Made by a program: the position numbers and the translations under genes. This document shows positions 33,622 through 44,920 of a stretch of 64,000 bases of DNA, one piece after another (the stretch's first letter is position 1; the number at the start of each line of letters is the position of its first letter). The DNA is from Prototheca cutis (taxonomy: Eukaryota; Chlorophyta; Trebouxiophyceae; Chlorellales; Chlorellaceae): assembly GCA_002897115.2 (NCBI GenBank), contig BCIH01000001.1, positions 611,010 through 675,009 on the forward strand, written 5' to 3'. Under the pieces are notes generated by a model. That model was not told the DNA's origin, searched no databases, and was given only the letters and a program-made list of their open reading frames with translations.

Positions 33622-34066
33622 GCTGGAAGTCAGCGGTCTTGTAATAGCTCTTCTCCTCAAAGTTCATGGGTGCAAGCCCGGGGCCAGGGGGTTGGTGGGG
33701 GGTGGGATGCTGGGTGAGAGGGAGGTGCATGGCAGTCCTGTGGCACAACAGGGAATCCCAAGGCCCCTGTATCGAATTTTTGAGGGGCTCTATGGACAAT
33801 AAGAACAGTTCAGTGGGTGTTGGACAATCCTGGCTGCAAGTGCATTTCGAAGGGCCTAACCTCCCTGTTCTGGAGTTGCCGCGCCCTGGCTCCGGCAAGA
33901 TGAAATCCCGGGCACTGGCACGAGCTGTCGTCCAGGGACTGCGGTGTGCCGAACAATAACACAGTGCAAAGNTTNTTTTTTTTGCATTATAACAGCCGCA
34001 TAAGAAGCAAGGCGAATCCTAATTCCAGAGTCCGCTCGACCCCGAGTTCGAACGAGTTTGAAACCC
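33622..34066. promoter_or_regulatory. Spacer before the H4-fold gene
   Basis: About 440 bases. A T-rich patch (33973-33983, with two N) lies 85 bases upstream of the ATG. No hairpin of the histone-mRNA type is apparent in this stretch. Confidence 0.4.
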
Positions 34067-35359
34067 ATGTTTCCGTTGAAGGAGCAGGGCACGGCGTGCC
34101 CAGACCCCCGCACGCCACCGCCCTTCTCGAAGAGCAATGCGGTGGATCGGAGCGCATGCAAGCGGCGCAGCTCCTTCTACGAGGCGCCGCAGTCCATGGG
34201 CAGGGCGTCAGTGAGGCGGCTGGCGCGCCGTGCAGGGGTGAAGCGCATCGGCACGGAATTTTACAGGGATGCCGAGGCCAGCCTGCGGCGCTTCCTGGGA
34301 ACCATTGTGAAAGACGTTGCAGCGGTCACAGAGCACGCTCGTCGCCGTACCGTCACGCTGGGAGACATCCTACTGGTTCTCAAACGCAACGGCAGGTGGG
34401 TGGGTGTGGAGGGGCAGAGGTGGGCGAGCATCGGGTTTGTGGGCGGCGTGAGTGCCTTGTTCAGTAGCCCCATGTTTAGGCGGCGATGAATCATGTGCAT
34501 CAGTGCTTTGATACCAGATTGCATGAGAGACACTGCCTTGTTTCTCTCTCTACTGCACATTCAGACTTTGCCGCCCGACCAGCTCTGCCTTCCCCCATCC
34601 TTTTTGCAGGACGCTGTATGGCTTTGAGGAGCGTCAGCGCCGCCGCAGGCTGGTCCAACGTCTGCCCAGCTATGCTCTGGCCGACTCTGCCCGACGACTG
34701 GCACAGGCCATCCCGTCGACGCCCGCTCCGACCTCCTCGGCCGGAGAAGCGGAGCGCCCTGTGGCCGTTCCTCCGGCCACGCCGCAGGAGGCCCAGGCCC
34801 AGGCAGCAGCGCCAGTGGCCCCAGCGCCCAAGCCCGCTGGGCCTCAGACACCTGCGCCCCTGACGCCGGAGCGGGCACAGGAAATCCAGCTCTGCCTGAG
34901 TGCCTATCGGGATACGGTGCTTGAGCGGGCGGCCCTGAGCTGCAGCCCACTGACGCAGGCCCTGGCCTGGGTAGCTTCCGAGCTGGCCAGCAAGGGACGG
35001 CAGCCCTGCAGCGCCCAGGAATTCGAGGTGTGCATTTGGTTGCTTGTGGGGAGGTGTTTGTAGATGGTGTGGGAGTGCGCAGGCGCCGATGGGAGTAGAT
35101 TGTTTTTCTTCAGTGGCGATCCGCACTGCGGAGCACGTCAGTCCGCAGGCAGATTTTCTGCTGGCCCATCATCCACATTTCTCGCACGAGGCCATTCCCA
35201 TCTGTGGAGAATGCCCTATCATCGCAAGCTCCGCGCATTCCCCGGCCCACTACTGCACCATGTACTCCACAGGTGGTCCTGGATGCGCTTGACCGACGGG
35301 AGGCCATCATGCTGGACGGAGAGCGGGACACCCCTACCAGGACACTCTACTTTTTGTAA
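34067..35359 (+). CDS. Histone-H4-fold protein with long C-terminal extension (H4 variant or H4-fold fusion)
   Basis: Three exons (34067-34395, 34610-35027, 35273-35359) give 277 residues; all phases match. Residues ~45-115 are a histone H4 fold: RRLARRAGVKRI, FYRDAEASLRRFL, TEHARRRTVTLGDILLVLKR and the H4-only RTLYGF box, which the first intron splits. About half the fold residues equal canonical H4. The acetylatable GKGGKGLGKGG tail is absent; 44 unrelated residues stand in its place. After the fold come a basic patch (EERQRRRRLVQR), a Pro/Ala-rich linker (~145-195), and an 80-residue C-terminal domain (LSAYRDTVLERAAL ... PCSAQEFEVVLDALDRREAI ... LYFL) whose helix pattern resembles the winged-helix C-terminus of MCM proteins. 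Core histone genes are usually intronless; this one has introns and TGTAA overlapping its stop. Confidence 0.82.
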
Positions 35360-35933
35360 ACTCTAAGACCTTTGTTGGGCTTCTTGTTTTAAGGTGGATG
35401 TGGTGTTCGAATCAAACACGTGGATGCTTGTTTCTTGTACGCTCAACCGAGCGTCATCCAGCGCTCCCTGCGCGCACACCACCGTGCGTGCGGCTGGCAC
35501 TGGGCCTTGTTGCACGCACACGCACACACACACACACAAACATGGTGATGGATGTACCCTGTTGCTGAACTTTTTTCTGTTAAAAAAAATGTTCCATGAG
35601 CTATGAGCCAGGGAGCCATCTTGAGGGAGCCCCATCCCAACCGAGTCATCACCAACCACTTGGCCGGCTACCCTCACCCTCATCTTCTGTGTACCAAGGC
35701 TGGATTACAAGAATCGCCAAATAGGACCCGACATGCGGGTGGCATGAGAACACGTATTTCCAAGCAGGGGTGGCCTTTCTGTTCTTGAATGAAAGCAGCA
35801 AGCGGCAGGAAGGTTGGTAGCGGTCAACGTCGCGCCGTCAAAAACATTGGATTCTTCTCTTTCCTTTCCTTTCCATGGCATGCGCACGGGCATGGAGTGC
35901 GCTCATGTGTACACGTGCGCATGCGTCCTTTGC
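35360..35933. terminator. Convergent 3' spacer with CA repeat
   Basis: The spacer lies between the H4-fold gene (+) and carB (-). A CA-rich microsatellite spans about 35515-35538. TTACA at 35705-35709 reads TGTAA on the minus strand and could serve carB. No ORF here is convincing. Confidence 0.45.
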
Positions 35934-37466
35934 TCATGCCTCGTTCTTCTTGAAGAAGTCCTGCAGGGGGACCTGCTGGAGGTCACCCTCCTGCAAGGCG
36001 CGCAGCGCGCCGACGGTGGCCGTGGCGCCCGCGATGGTTGTGATGATGGGCACCTTGTGCGCGAGCGCGAGACGGCGGAGGTCGCGGCCGTCGCGGACGT
36101 CTTCCTCGTCGCCCGAGGAGGTGATGACCATCATGGCAATCTGGTCGTTGCGCAGGAGGTCGGCGGCATTAGGCCTGCCCTCCTGGATCTTGAGCACGGT
36201 CTGGACGTTGGGGATGCCCGCGGCGCGCAGCGCGGTGGCGGTGTGCGTGGTGGCCAGGATGCCGTAGCCCAGGTCGGCGAGCTCGCGTGCGGCGGGGACG
36301 ATGGCGTCCTTGTACTTGTCCTGCATGCTGATGAACACGTCGCCCGAGAGCGGCAGGCGCTGGCCCGCAGCGATGGCGGCCTTGGCAAAGGCCCGCGCAT
36401 AGTCCTTGTCGATGCCCATGACCTCGCCCGTGCTGCGCATCTCGGGGCCCAGGAGCGTGTCGGCGCCCGGGAACTTGTCGAATGGCAGCACGGCTTCCTT
36501 GACCGCGACGTGGTTCAGCACGGGCTCGTGCGTGAAGCCCAGGTCGGACAGGCGCTGCCCGCTCATGAGCAGGCTCGCGTACTTGGCCAGCGGGTGCCCG
36601 ACGGCCTTGGCGACAAACGGCACAGTGCGCGAGGCGCGGGGGTTGGCCTCGATGATGTACAGCTCGTCGTCCTGCACCGCGTACTGGATGTTGAGGAACC
36701 CCACGACGCCCAGCGCGCGCGCGAGCTTGGGCGTCCAGTCGCGGATGAGGGCCAGGCACTTGTCGCTGATGCTCTGGGGGGGGATGCTGCAGGCCGAATC
36801 GCCAGAGTGCACGCCCGCCTGCTCAATGTGCTGCATGATGCCGCAGATGACAACGTTGCCGTCGACGTCGGCCAGCGCGTCCACGTCCAGCTCGTCCGCG
36901 CGGTCNAGGTACTTGTCCACCAGCACGGGGCGCTCGGGGTCGACCTCGACGGCCGTGGTGATGTAGCGGTGGATGTCGGCGGGGGAGTGCACGATCTCCA
37001 TCGCACGCCCGCCCAGGACAAAGGACGGCCGCACCATCACCGGGTAGCCCAGGCGCTCCGCAATCGCGAGCGCCTCAGCCTCGTTGGTCGCCACGCCGCC
37101 GGGGGGCTGGCGGATGTCCAGGCGGTGGAGCAGCGCCATCCAGCGGTCACGGTCCTCGGCCTCGTCGATGGAATCAGGCGACGTGCCCCAGATGGACACG
37201 TTGCCGCGCCCGCTGGCCGCAGGCAGGGGGTTGGCGTGCAGCCACGACTCGATGCCCGCCGCCAGCTTGAGTGGGGTTTGGCCCCCGAACTGCACGATGA
37301 TGCCCTCGGGCCGCTCCTTCTCGATCACGTTGAGCACGTCTTCCACGGTCAGCGGCTCAAAGTACAGACGCGAGGAGGTGTCGTAGTCGGTGGACACCGT
37401 CTCGGGGTTGGAGTTCATCATCAGCGTCTCGTACCCGGCCTCGCGCAGCGCGTAGCTCGCGTGGCA

Positions 37467-37508
<42 letters not shown>

Positions 37509-38238
37509 GCCGCCGCCCAGGATAAGNACCTTGGGGGCCGTCGTCGGGGCGCACTCGCACTCGCCGTCGTAGGTCGAGTACATGTAGGGCGTGGCGGCCT
37601 CGAACTCCGCCGCGCACGTGTCCACGCGCTTCATCGAGGGAACGACGCCGAGCTCGACGCGCNTGGCGCGGACGTCCAGGGCCGTGGAGCCGACAAACCG
37701 GGCGATCTGCGGGTCGCTGAACCCGCGGCGCTTGAGCTCGCGCAGCTCCGTCTCACCCAGGCTCTCGAGGGTCTGGGTCTTGGCCCAGACCTCGGCGTCA
37801 TGGAGCTCCTGCAGCTGCGCCAGGAACCACGGGTCGATGGCGGTGAGCTCCCGGACTTCCTCCATCGTAAAGCCGTCCTCCAGCGCCTGCTTGATGACCA
37901 CCATGCGCTCGGGCCCCGGCACACGCATGTTGTAGCGCAGCTTCTCAGCCGTCTGGCGCTTCCAGCCGCGGGGCAGGGACCAGCCGTCCAGGCCCGTCTC
38001 CAGACTGCGCAGCGCCTTTTGGAAAGACTCCTGGAAGGTACGGCCGATGGCCATGGCCTCGCCCACCGACTTCATCTGCGTCGTCAGCACGGGCGCGGCG
38101 CCCGGGAACTTTTCGAACGCAAAGCGGGGGATCTTGGTCACGACGTAGTCGATGCTGGGCTCAAAAGATGCCGGCGTCTTGAGGGTGATGTCGTTCGGGA
38201 TCTGGTCCAGCGTGTTGCCGCAGGCCAGGCGCGCGGCC

Positions 38239-38270
<32 letters not shown>

Positions 38271-40048
38271 GGCCAGGGCCGAGGAGCGGGACACGCGCGG
38301 GTTCATCTCGATGATCACCATGTCCCCGTTGGCCGGGTTGACCGCCATCTGGACGTTGGACCCGCCGCACTCCACGCCCATCTCGCGGATGATCGCCACG
38401 CTCGCGTCGCGCAGGCGCTGGTACTCCTTGTCGGTCAGCGTCTGGACGGGGGCCACGGTGATGGAGTCCCCAGTGTGCACGCCCATGGGGTCGACGTTTT
38501 CGATGGAGCAGATGATGACCACGTTGTCTGCCAGGTCACGCATCACCTCCAGCTCGTACTCCTTCCAGCCCAGCAGCGACTGCTCGACCTGGACCTGGGT
38601 TGTCATGCTCGCCGTCAGGCCCGCGGCCACAATCTCCTTGAACTCATCCATGTTGTACGCGATGCCGCCGCCCGTGCCGCCCAGCGTGAAGGCGGGGCGG
38701 ATGATCAGCGGGAAGGACCCGATTGTGTCGGCAGCAGCCAGCGCCTCGTCCATCGTCGTGGCAATCGCCGAAGCCGCCATCTTCAGGTCCAGCTTGTCCA
38801 TCGCACGGGCAAACAGGTCGCGGTCCTCGGCCTTGTTGATGGAAGCAAGCTTGGCACCAATCAGCTCGACGCCATACTTTTCAAGCACGCCAGACTCGGA
38901 CAGAGCCTTGGCAAGGTTCAGAGCCGTCTGACCACCCATCGTCGGCAGAATCGCATCAGGACGCTCCTGCCAAAAAGGGGGTGGGGGTTGGTTTAGAGGG
39001 GTTGTTTCAGAACTTGCGCATGTATTATCGTCTTCTTATTCACGAAATACCCACAGGGCATTGGTTGTGCAGACAGACAGACAGACAGGCCTCAAGGACA
39101 GTTGGGAAGCTGCGAGGGCAGGCGGTCCTTGAATGGGGCAGGGGATGCATGACCAACCACCAGCCAGCGAACCCACNCCGACCTTGGCCAGGATGGGCTC
39201 CACCAGCTCCGGGGTCATGGGCCCAACGTAGGTGGCGTCGGCCGTCTCCGGGTCCGTCATGATAGTGGCGGGGTTGGAGTTGAGCAGGATGACACGGTAA
39301 CCCTCCGCCCTGCAGAAGCACGCCGTGATGGCAAAGTGAGAGTCAGTTTGTGCCATGCTCATAGAATAATTTTGCAGGTCCGAGGTACTTGATGCGTTCC
39401 AGCAATGGGATCTTCCACCACGGTCAGTTTCCATACAGCAGCAGTCGCTCTCAATAACACACACCCCCCTCCCTAAAAACAACCCAGTCAACTCACTTCA
39501 GGGCCTTGCATGCCTGGGTTCCAGAGTAATCGAACTCGCAAGCCTGCACAATGAGTAGAGGGAGTAGTGTGTCAGTGAATCCGCGTCCGTGGCCAGGGTC
39601 CTGCACAAGCAATGGTCCGCTCCTAGCACTGCCCAGCTCCGGTCGGGCCAGGCTGCCCCCCGGCCCCCGAGCAAGANCCCCCCCCACCGCAACGAATCGG
39701 GAGGGTTGTCCGGAGGCCAACCCAAGCTCGATCGCGCACCTGACCAATAACAATAGGACCGGCGCCAAGAACCAGGATGCTCTTGATGTCTGTGCGCTTC
39801 GCCACACGTGACTTGGCCGTGTCCCAAGCAGTGAACGGCGGCTTCTCGCCGGTGCTGTTGGTGGACACCAATTCCGTGGCGTTGGGTGCGGACACCTTGG
39901 TCAGCACCACGCGAGCGGGCTTGACTGTGGGGTGGGCACTGGAGCGGGCCTTGGCACCCCCGAGCACAACCCGGGTGGCCGGCACGGGCGTGCCCACCAC
40001 CTCCCGACCACACGCAGTTTGGTGTGCCATCGAGCTGGAGCTTTGCAT
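35934..40048 (-). CDS. CARB: Carbamoyl-phosphate synthase large subunit, chloroplast precursor
   Basis: Four exons (40048-39740, 39543-39497, 39309-39183, 38966-35934) give 1171 residues; mature bacterial CarB has about 1070. Residues 1-85 are Ser/Ala/Thr/Val-rich and form a transit peptide before [20 protein letters not shown]. Both ATP-grasp halves are complete: [32 protein letters not shown], then [21 protein letters not shown] in the first half and [21 protein letters not shown] in the second. The C-terminal methylglyoxal-like regulatory domain ends in FFKKNEA. With CarA it makes carbamoyl phosphate for arginine and pyrimidine synthesis in the plastid. An unbroken 1060-codon ORF runs antisense to the long exon because of GC-skewed codons. 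The gene is divergent from DPH5. Confidence 0.97.
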
Positions 40049-40373
40049 GATGTTACTCAACGATATTAATACATCCAAGTTCCAATCATTAGGGGTTCCG
40101 TCGCGGCGGATTCCAGGGCATAAGTGGGGACAAGGGCTAGGCGAGCTTGCCGGTGCACGCACGTGCTTGTTAAACGTGGCACGCCAAAAGGCCAAGGAGA
40201 CGCGGGCCACCGCCCAGCTCCAAGGCGTGTTGATGACTCGACATCTCTCGGGAAAACAAACATGCCAGCTTCTGCATGCGTTCCTTCAGCTCATGCTGTG
40301 AATTTTAGGAGATTGGTCGGAGCTCGTTGGTGCGGCCAAGGGCCTCGACGTGCACAGCCGCCTGTGGCCAGCC
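40049..40373. promoter_or_regulatory. Divergent promoter region, carB / DPH5
   Basis: A 325-base gap between opposing start codons. An AT-rich patch at about 40060-40085 lies close to the carB start. In-frame sequence continues upstream of the chosen carB ATG, so its N-terminus could be longer. Confidence 0.5.
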
Positions 40374-41994
40374 ATGGTGCTCTACTTCATCGGACTGGGT
40401 CTGGCGGATGAGCGGGACATCACCGTCAAGTGCGTCAGGCGCTGGGGTTTGGGAAAGGGTGCGATGTGCTGTGCCTTATGAGTTCGAGTATTCTGTTTGA
40501 CAGGATGCCTGCAGAATTGGGATTGATGGGGGGGCATCCAGGCACAGGGACCGGCGGTTGAGCACCCGTGCATGCCCACCCACTGACCAGGGGCTTGGAG
40601 GCAGTGAAGGGATCGCAGCGGGTCTACCTGGAGGCCTACACCTCTGTACTCCTGGTGCCCAAGGAAAAACTGGTGAGACACGGGTCCTTGCTGGCATGAA
40701 TGCAGTGGGTGAATCGGTGCACTGCTAGATGGTGCGCTGTGCTCGAGACGACGACCACGGCGCGCCCTGCTCGATCCCGCTATCGCTCACAGGAGGAGTT
40801 TTATGGCAGACCAGTGGTCGTGGCGGATCGCGAGATGGTGGAAATGGTAGGAGGGGTGATGCGTATTTTTGCTTTTCGGGTAATGATGACACATCGGGGA
40901 GCGGTGGGCGGTCCTTGCGTGGCTTCTCCCTGTGCCTCCCCCCACCCCGGCCGACCCTAACCCCCACCTGCCCACCTGCCCAGGAGGCGGACAAGATTCT
41001 GGAGGGCGCAGAGACGGAGGACGTGTCTTTCCTGGTGGTGGGTGACCCCTATGGCGCCACGACNCACACAGACCTAGAGCTGCGGGCTCGGGCCAGGGGC
41101 ATCCAGGTTTGCACCATCCACAACGCGTCCATCATGAATGCCGTCGGTGCAGCCGGTCTGCAGCTGTACCGGTACGGCGAGACCATCAGCATCGTCTTCT
41201 TCACAGGCAAGGAGTTGTGTACGTTGCCGGGCTAGCTTGGAGTGCGGCTGCGTGCTCGACTGTGCGCATGCGTGAGTTCAGTGGTAGCAGGGCTTTGTCA
41301 GGGGCTGCAGACGCCCAGAGGGCGGCCCAACAGCTCCACCGCCAACAAACCCCCGCCCACCCACCAACACCCGGCAATAGAAACGTGGCGGCCCGACAGC
41401 TTCTATGACCGCATTGTGGCCAACAAGAAGCTGGGCCTGCACACGCTGTGCCTGCTGGATATCAAGGTGAGGCGGTGTGGCTGAGCCGTGGGGGCACCGG
41501 CCAGGTTGCAGCTGTCTGGACCGGCCTGGGTATGCTATATTTTTCGGGTTTCCGTGCAGACGGTCATGCCCAAATGCCAGGTGTGGTGTGTGCGCCTGCA
41601 GGCGCCGGTGCCCAACTGCAGGCAAGCTGGGTCCCAACGACCACCACCCACCCACTTACGCTTGCGCAATCAGGTGAAGGAGCCGTCGCTGGAGGCGCTG
41701 TGCCGGGGGAAGAAGATCTACGAGCCGCCGCGGTTCATGAGCGTGAACACCGCGATCGAGCAGCTGCTGGAGATCGAGGAGAAGCGGGGTGAGGGGGTGT
41801 GCCTGCCCGACAGCAAGGCCGTCGGCGTCGCGCGCATCGGTGCCGACGACCAGTGCATCCTGGCGGGGACGCTGGCGGAGCTGGCAGACCAGGATTTCGG
41901 TGCGCCGCTGCACTCCCTCATCCTGGCTGGGGATCTGCACCATGTGGAGCTGGAGGCCTGGGAGCGGCATCACGTCTCCCAGCGGCCCCGGTAA
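40374..41994 (+). CDS. DPH5: Diphthine methyl ester synthase
   Basis: Six exons (40374-40429, 40591-40672, 40793-40846, 40984-41206, 41381-41466, 41674-41994) give 273 residues, close to yeast and human DPH5. The tetrapyrrole-methylase fold is plain: [116 protein letters not shown] and [18 protein letters not shown]. It uses SAM to methylate the diphthamide precursor on elongation factor 2. The fourth intron has a GC donor (ACAG/GCAAGG) that alone restores the TETWRPDS motif. One N falls in the GATTHTD motif. Confidence 0.96.
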
Positions 41995-42386
41995 CAGGCG
42001 TGCCCATTGCAGCTGCCAATTCCTAAACCAGCTGACCAATTCTTTCATTTCGTATAGAAATGCACTATATGTACTCTGACCTGACTCTGATCGACTGCCC
42101 AGTGCTTGTTAAGCATGCTTCTGGTCTGATCTTGGAGACATTTGGGGAGTGCAGTTCATTGCCGTGCATCGGGTAGCATGGAAATCCAGTCAGATGCTTG
42201 CTTAAAGAAAAAGAGACAAGCGCGCTGGTTATCATGCTCGCCTAACATGGGTATTTTACAATTGTTTAGTGCTGCCTGGCGGCCTTGCATGCATAGCGTG
42301 AGCGTCGAGGGCGCATAGGGACCGGACTCGTGTCGAGCGACATCCTGCCGTGCACCCCGGGACCCGGGCGGTCCCGCCTGTAGGCC
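41995..42386. promoter_or_regulatory. Spacer between DPH5 and SLU7
   Basis: About 390 bases, T/A-rich in 42020-42260 and GC-rich just before the SLU7 start. No ORF or RNA gene was recognised. Confidence 0.4.
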
Positions 42387-44724
42387 ATGGCTTCCGCGGG
42401 AGGCAAGATGCTGAGCGCAGAGGAGAGACGGCGACAGAAGGAGCTGGAGGAGGCCCGTAAGGCTGGCCTGGCCGCACCGGAGGTGCGTGTTGGGAGCTGT
42501 GCTGCGCTTGGTATAGGCCTTGCCCTGATCTCAGTCGCCCCTTCCCTGCCGGCGTGAAGGCGTGGAGGCTCGATGAGAGGGCCTTGCTGAGTAGTCAAGA
42601 TGAGCTATTCTCACTGGAAGCAACCATTCCACATTACCCTGTTGCAGGTTGACGAGGAGGGCAATGCCATCAACCCTCACATCCCCCAGTTCATGGCCAG
42701 CGCCCCCTGGTACCTTTCCAACGACAGGCCCTCGCTCAAGCACCAGCGCAACTGGAAGGAGGGCGTGACGGACACCAAGGTGTGGTATGACCGTGGGGCC
42801 AAGGTCTTCCAGGCCACCAAGTACCGCAAGGGCGCGTGCGAGAACTGCGGGTCGATGGCGCACAAGACCAAGGACTGCATGGAGCGGCCCCGGAGCAAGG
42901 GCGCAAAGTGGACAGGGAAGAACATCGCCGCGGATGAGAAGGTGGAGGATATCCACCTGGCCGGGTTTGACGCCAAGCGCGATCGCTGGAATGGGTACAG
43001 CGCGGACGACTGGGTCAAACAGGCAGAGCGCTTTGAAAAGGTNGCCGAGCGCCGGGCAGAAATCCGGCGTCAGGAGCTGCTGGAAGCTGCCGAGGGCGAG
43101 GGCCNCCCCGACACCGCGGAACTCGAGGCCGAGGAAGACAAGGTGGATGAGACGGCCAATGCCGGCTTCGCAAAGGTCGAAAAGGCCGTCCGCACTGTGG
43201 GCGGCGGCTCCACGGGTACCGTGCGCAACCTCCGCATCCGTGAAGACACGGCAAAGTACCTCCTCAACCTCGACGTCAACTCTGGTGTGTTTGGCTGTGC
43301 CTTTTTTTGTTTTCTTTGCTTTCTCCCTGGATGGGTGTGTCCACCAATGCGTAACACCCCCCCTGACCCACTCACACACAAGAACCCCACAAGCACTGCA
43401 GCTTATTATGACCCCAAGTCGCGGTCGATGCGGCAGGACCCGAATCCGGACAAGGATCCGAGCCAGAAGACATTTGCGGGTGACAATTTCGTGCGGGCAT
43501 CGGGCGCGGTGTCTGGGTTCAACTCGCTGAACCAGTACTCGGTGACGGCGTACGAGCGGGGCCAGGACGTGCACCTGCAGGCCACGCCCTCCCAGGCGGA
43601 GGCCGCCTTCCAGGCGTTCAAGGCACGCAAGGAGGCCATGGCCAGCACCGCCAAGGTCTCCGTTGTTGAAAAGTACGGAAATGCCGCCCAGCCAATGACC
43701 GACGATATCGCCCAGCTGCGGGGCAGCGAGGCATATGTGGAGTACGACGCCTCTGGTGGGTCTTAGGTGTTCCGTTGGTTTAAGGTGTTATGGGGTTGTT
43801 GGGAGGAGGTCATGAAGTCGTGAGGAACTGGGATTGGGGGGTGTTTTGGAGGGCCCCCACTCGCAGCCTTCTGTGTGTGCTGGTGCAGGGGCCCCGTGGC
43901 CCCACCCCTCCGAATGAAGGGCCTTGCGTTTGGGCCTTTGCGAGCAGTCACCCAACAGTCCCCCCCTGCAAACAATCCCGCACACCAACAACAGGCCGGC
44001 TGCTCAAGGGGCAGGAGGTGGTGGCGCGGAGCAAGTACGAGGAGGACGTGCACCCGGGCAACCACACGAGCGTCTGGGGATCGTGGTGGCACGACGGGCA
44101 GTGGGGCTACGCATGCTGCCACCAGACCATCAAAAGNGCCTACTGCACCGGCCTGGTGAGGAGAGAGGAGGGGGTTTCGGGTGTGTGGCTCCGGAGAGAA
44201 AGATGGTTTGTCCATGGTTCTCAGCGTGATAANAACCGTAAAATCCAAAAATGACGAATTGGCCTCATAACATCCACATGCAACAACAACAACAACAACC
44301 CCCACACACGCACACACAACTGCAGCGGTCGGAGCAGGCGGCGCTGGAAAGCGCGGAACAACTGCAGCGCAACATGGAGTCCAAGGCTGCAGCGCGCGAG
44401 GCCGAAGCGGGCGAGGCGCCCGCGCCCTCGGCGCTTGGGTCTGCTCCCTGGGGCACGGAGGACGGTGCGGAAGCTGTCACCCTGGACCCGGAGCGTCTGC
44501 GTGCGGCGATGGCTCGTGCGGAGCAGGCCGAGCAGCGGGGCGTGGAGACGGACGACCGCAAGCGACGGTACAATGCCGCGACGCCTGGCGCCGGGGATGA
44601 AGTGACGGCAGAGGACATGGAGGCATACCGCCTCAAGCGCGGACGCGCCGACGACCCCCTGGCCGCCATCAACAAGGCCAAGTCGGCTGCAGGCACTGGG
44701 GGTGACGGCTACGACCTCGTGTAA
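42387..44724 (+). CDS. SLU7: Pre-mRNA splicing factor SLU7
   Basis: Five exons (42387-42482, 42648-43284, 43402-43755, 43995-44155, 44326-44724) give 548 residues, as in plants. SLU7 acts in the second catalytic step of splicing, in 3' splice-site choice. Seen in order: NPHIPQFMASAPWYL, a CCHC zinc knuckle CENCGSMAHKTKDC with the ERPR that follows it, KWTGKNIAADE, FDAKRDRWNGYSADDW, NLRIREDTAKYLLNLD, YYDPKSRSMR, then HPGNHTSVWGSWW and YACCHQTIKSAYCTG, and a charged Ala-rich C-terminus ending in RKRRYN...GGDGYDLV. TGTAA overlaps the stop codon at 44720-44724. A CAA/CA repeat fills the last intron. Confidence 0.96.
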
Positions 44725-44920
44725 TGCTTGCTGCCGTGCCTGGACGAGCGCTNGAGTGCGTGGAAGACATGATGTGGGGCGGTCGGGGCGGTGCTGCTCA
44801 CCGACAAGAGGCCCCATTCCTCGGCTACCCGTCGCCAAACAAACAGAAATTGTGCTAAACCCCCTTTGTGTGTTGGCCCATGTGTGTTCTGACGAGAATA
44901 CATGCTCAGAATAGTCACCA

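Noticed and set aside
35814..38996. Plus-strand ORF of 1060 codons
   Set aside because: It is exactly antisense to the conserved carB exon. GC-rich third positions remove stops from the opposite strand, and the translation has low-complexity His/Val/Gly/Arg repeats with no domain.
44274..44320. CAA and CA direct repeats considered as a CRISPR-like array
   Set aside because: Simple microsatellite within a SLU7 intron, with no spacers.
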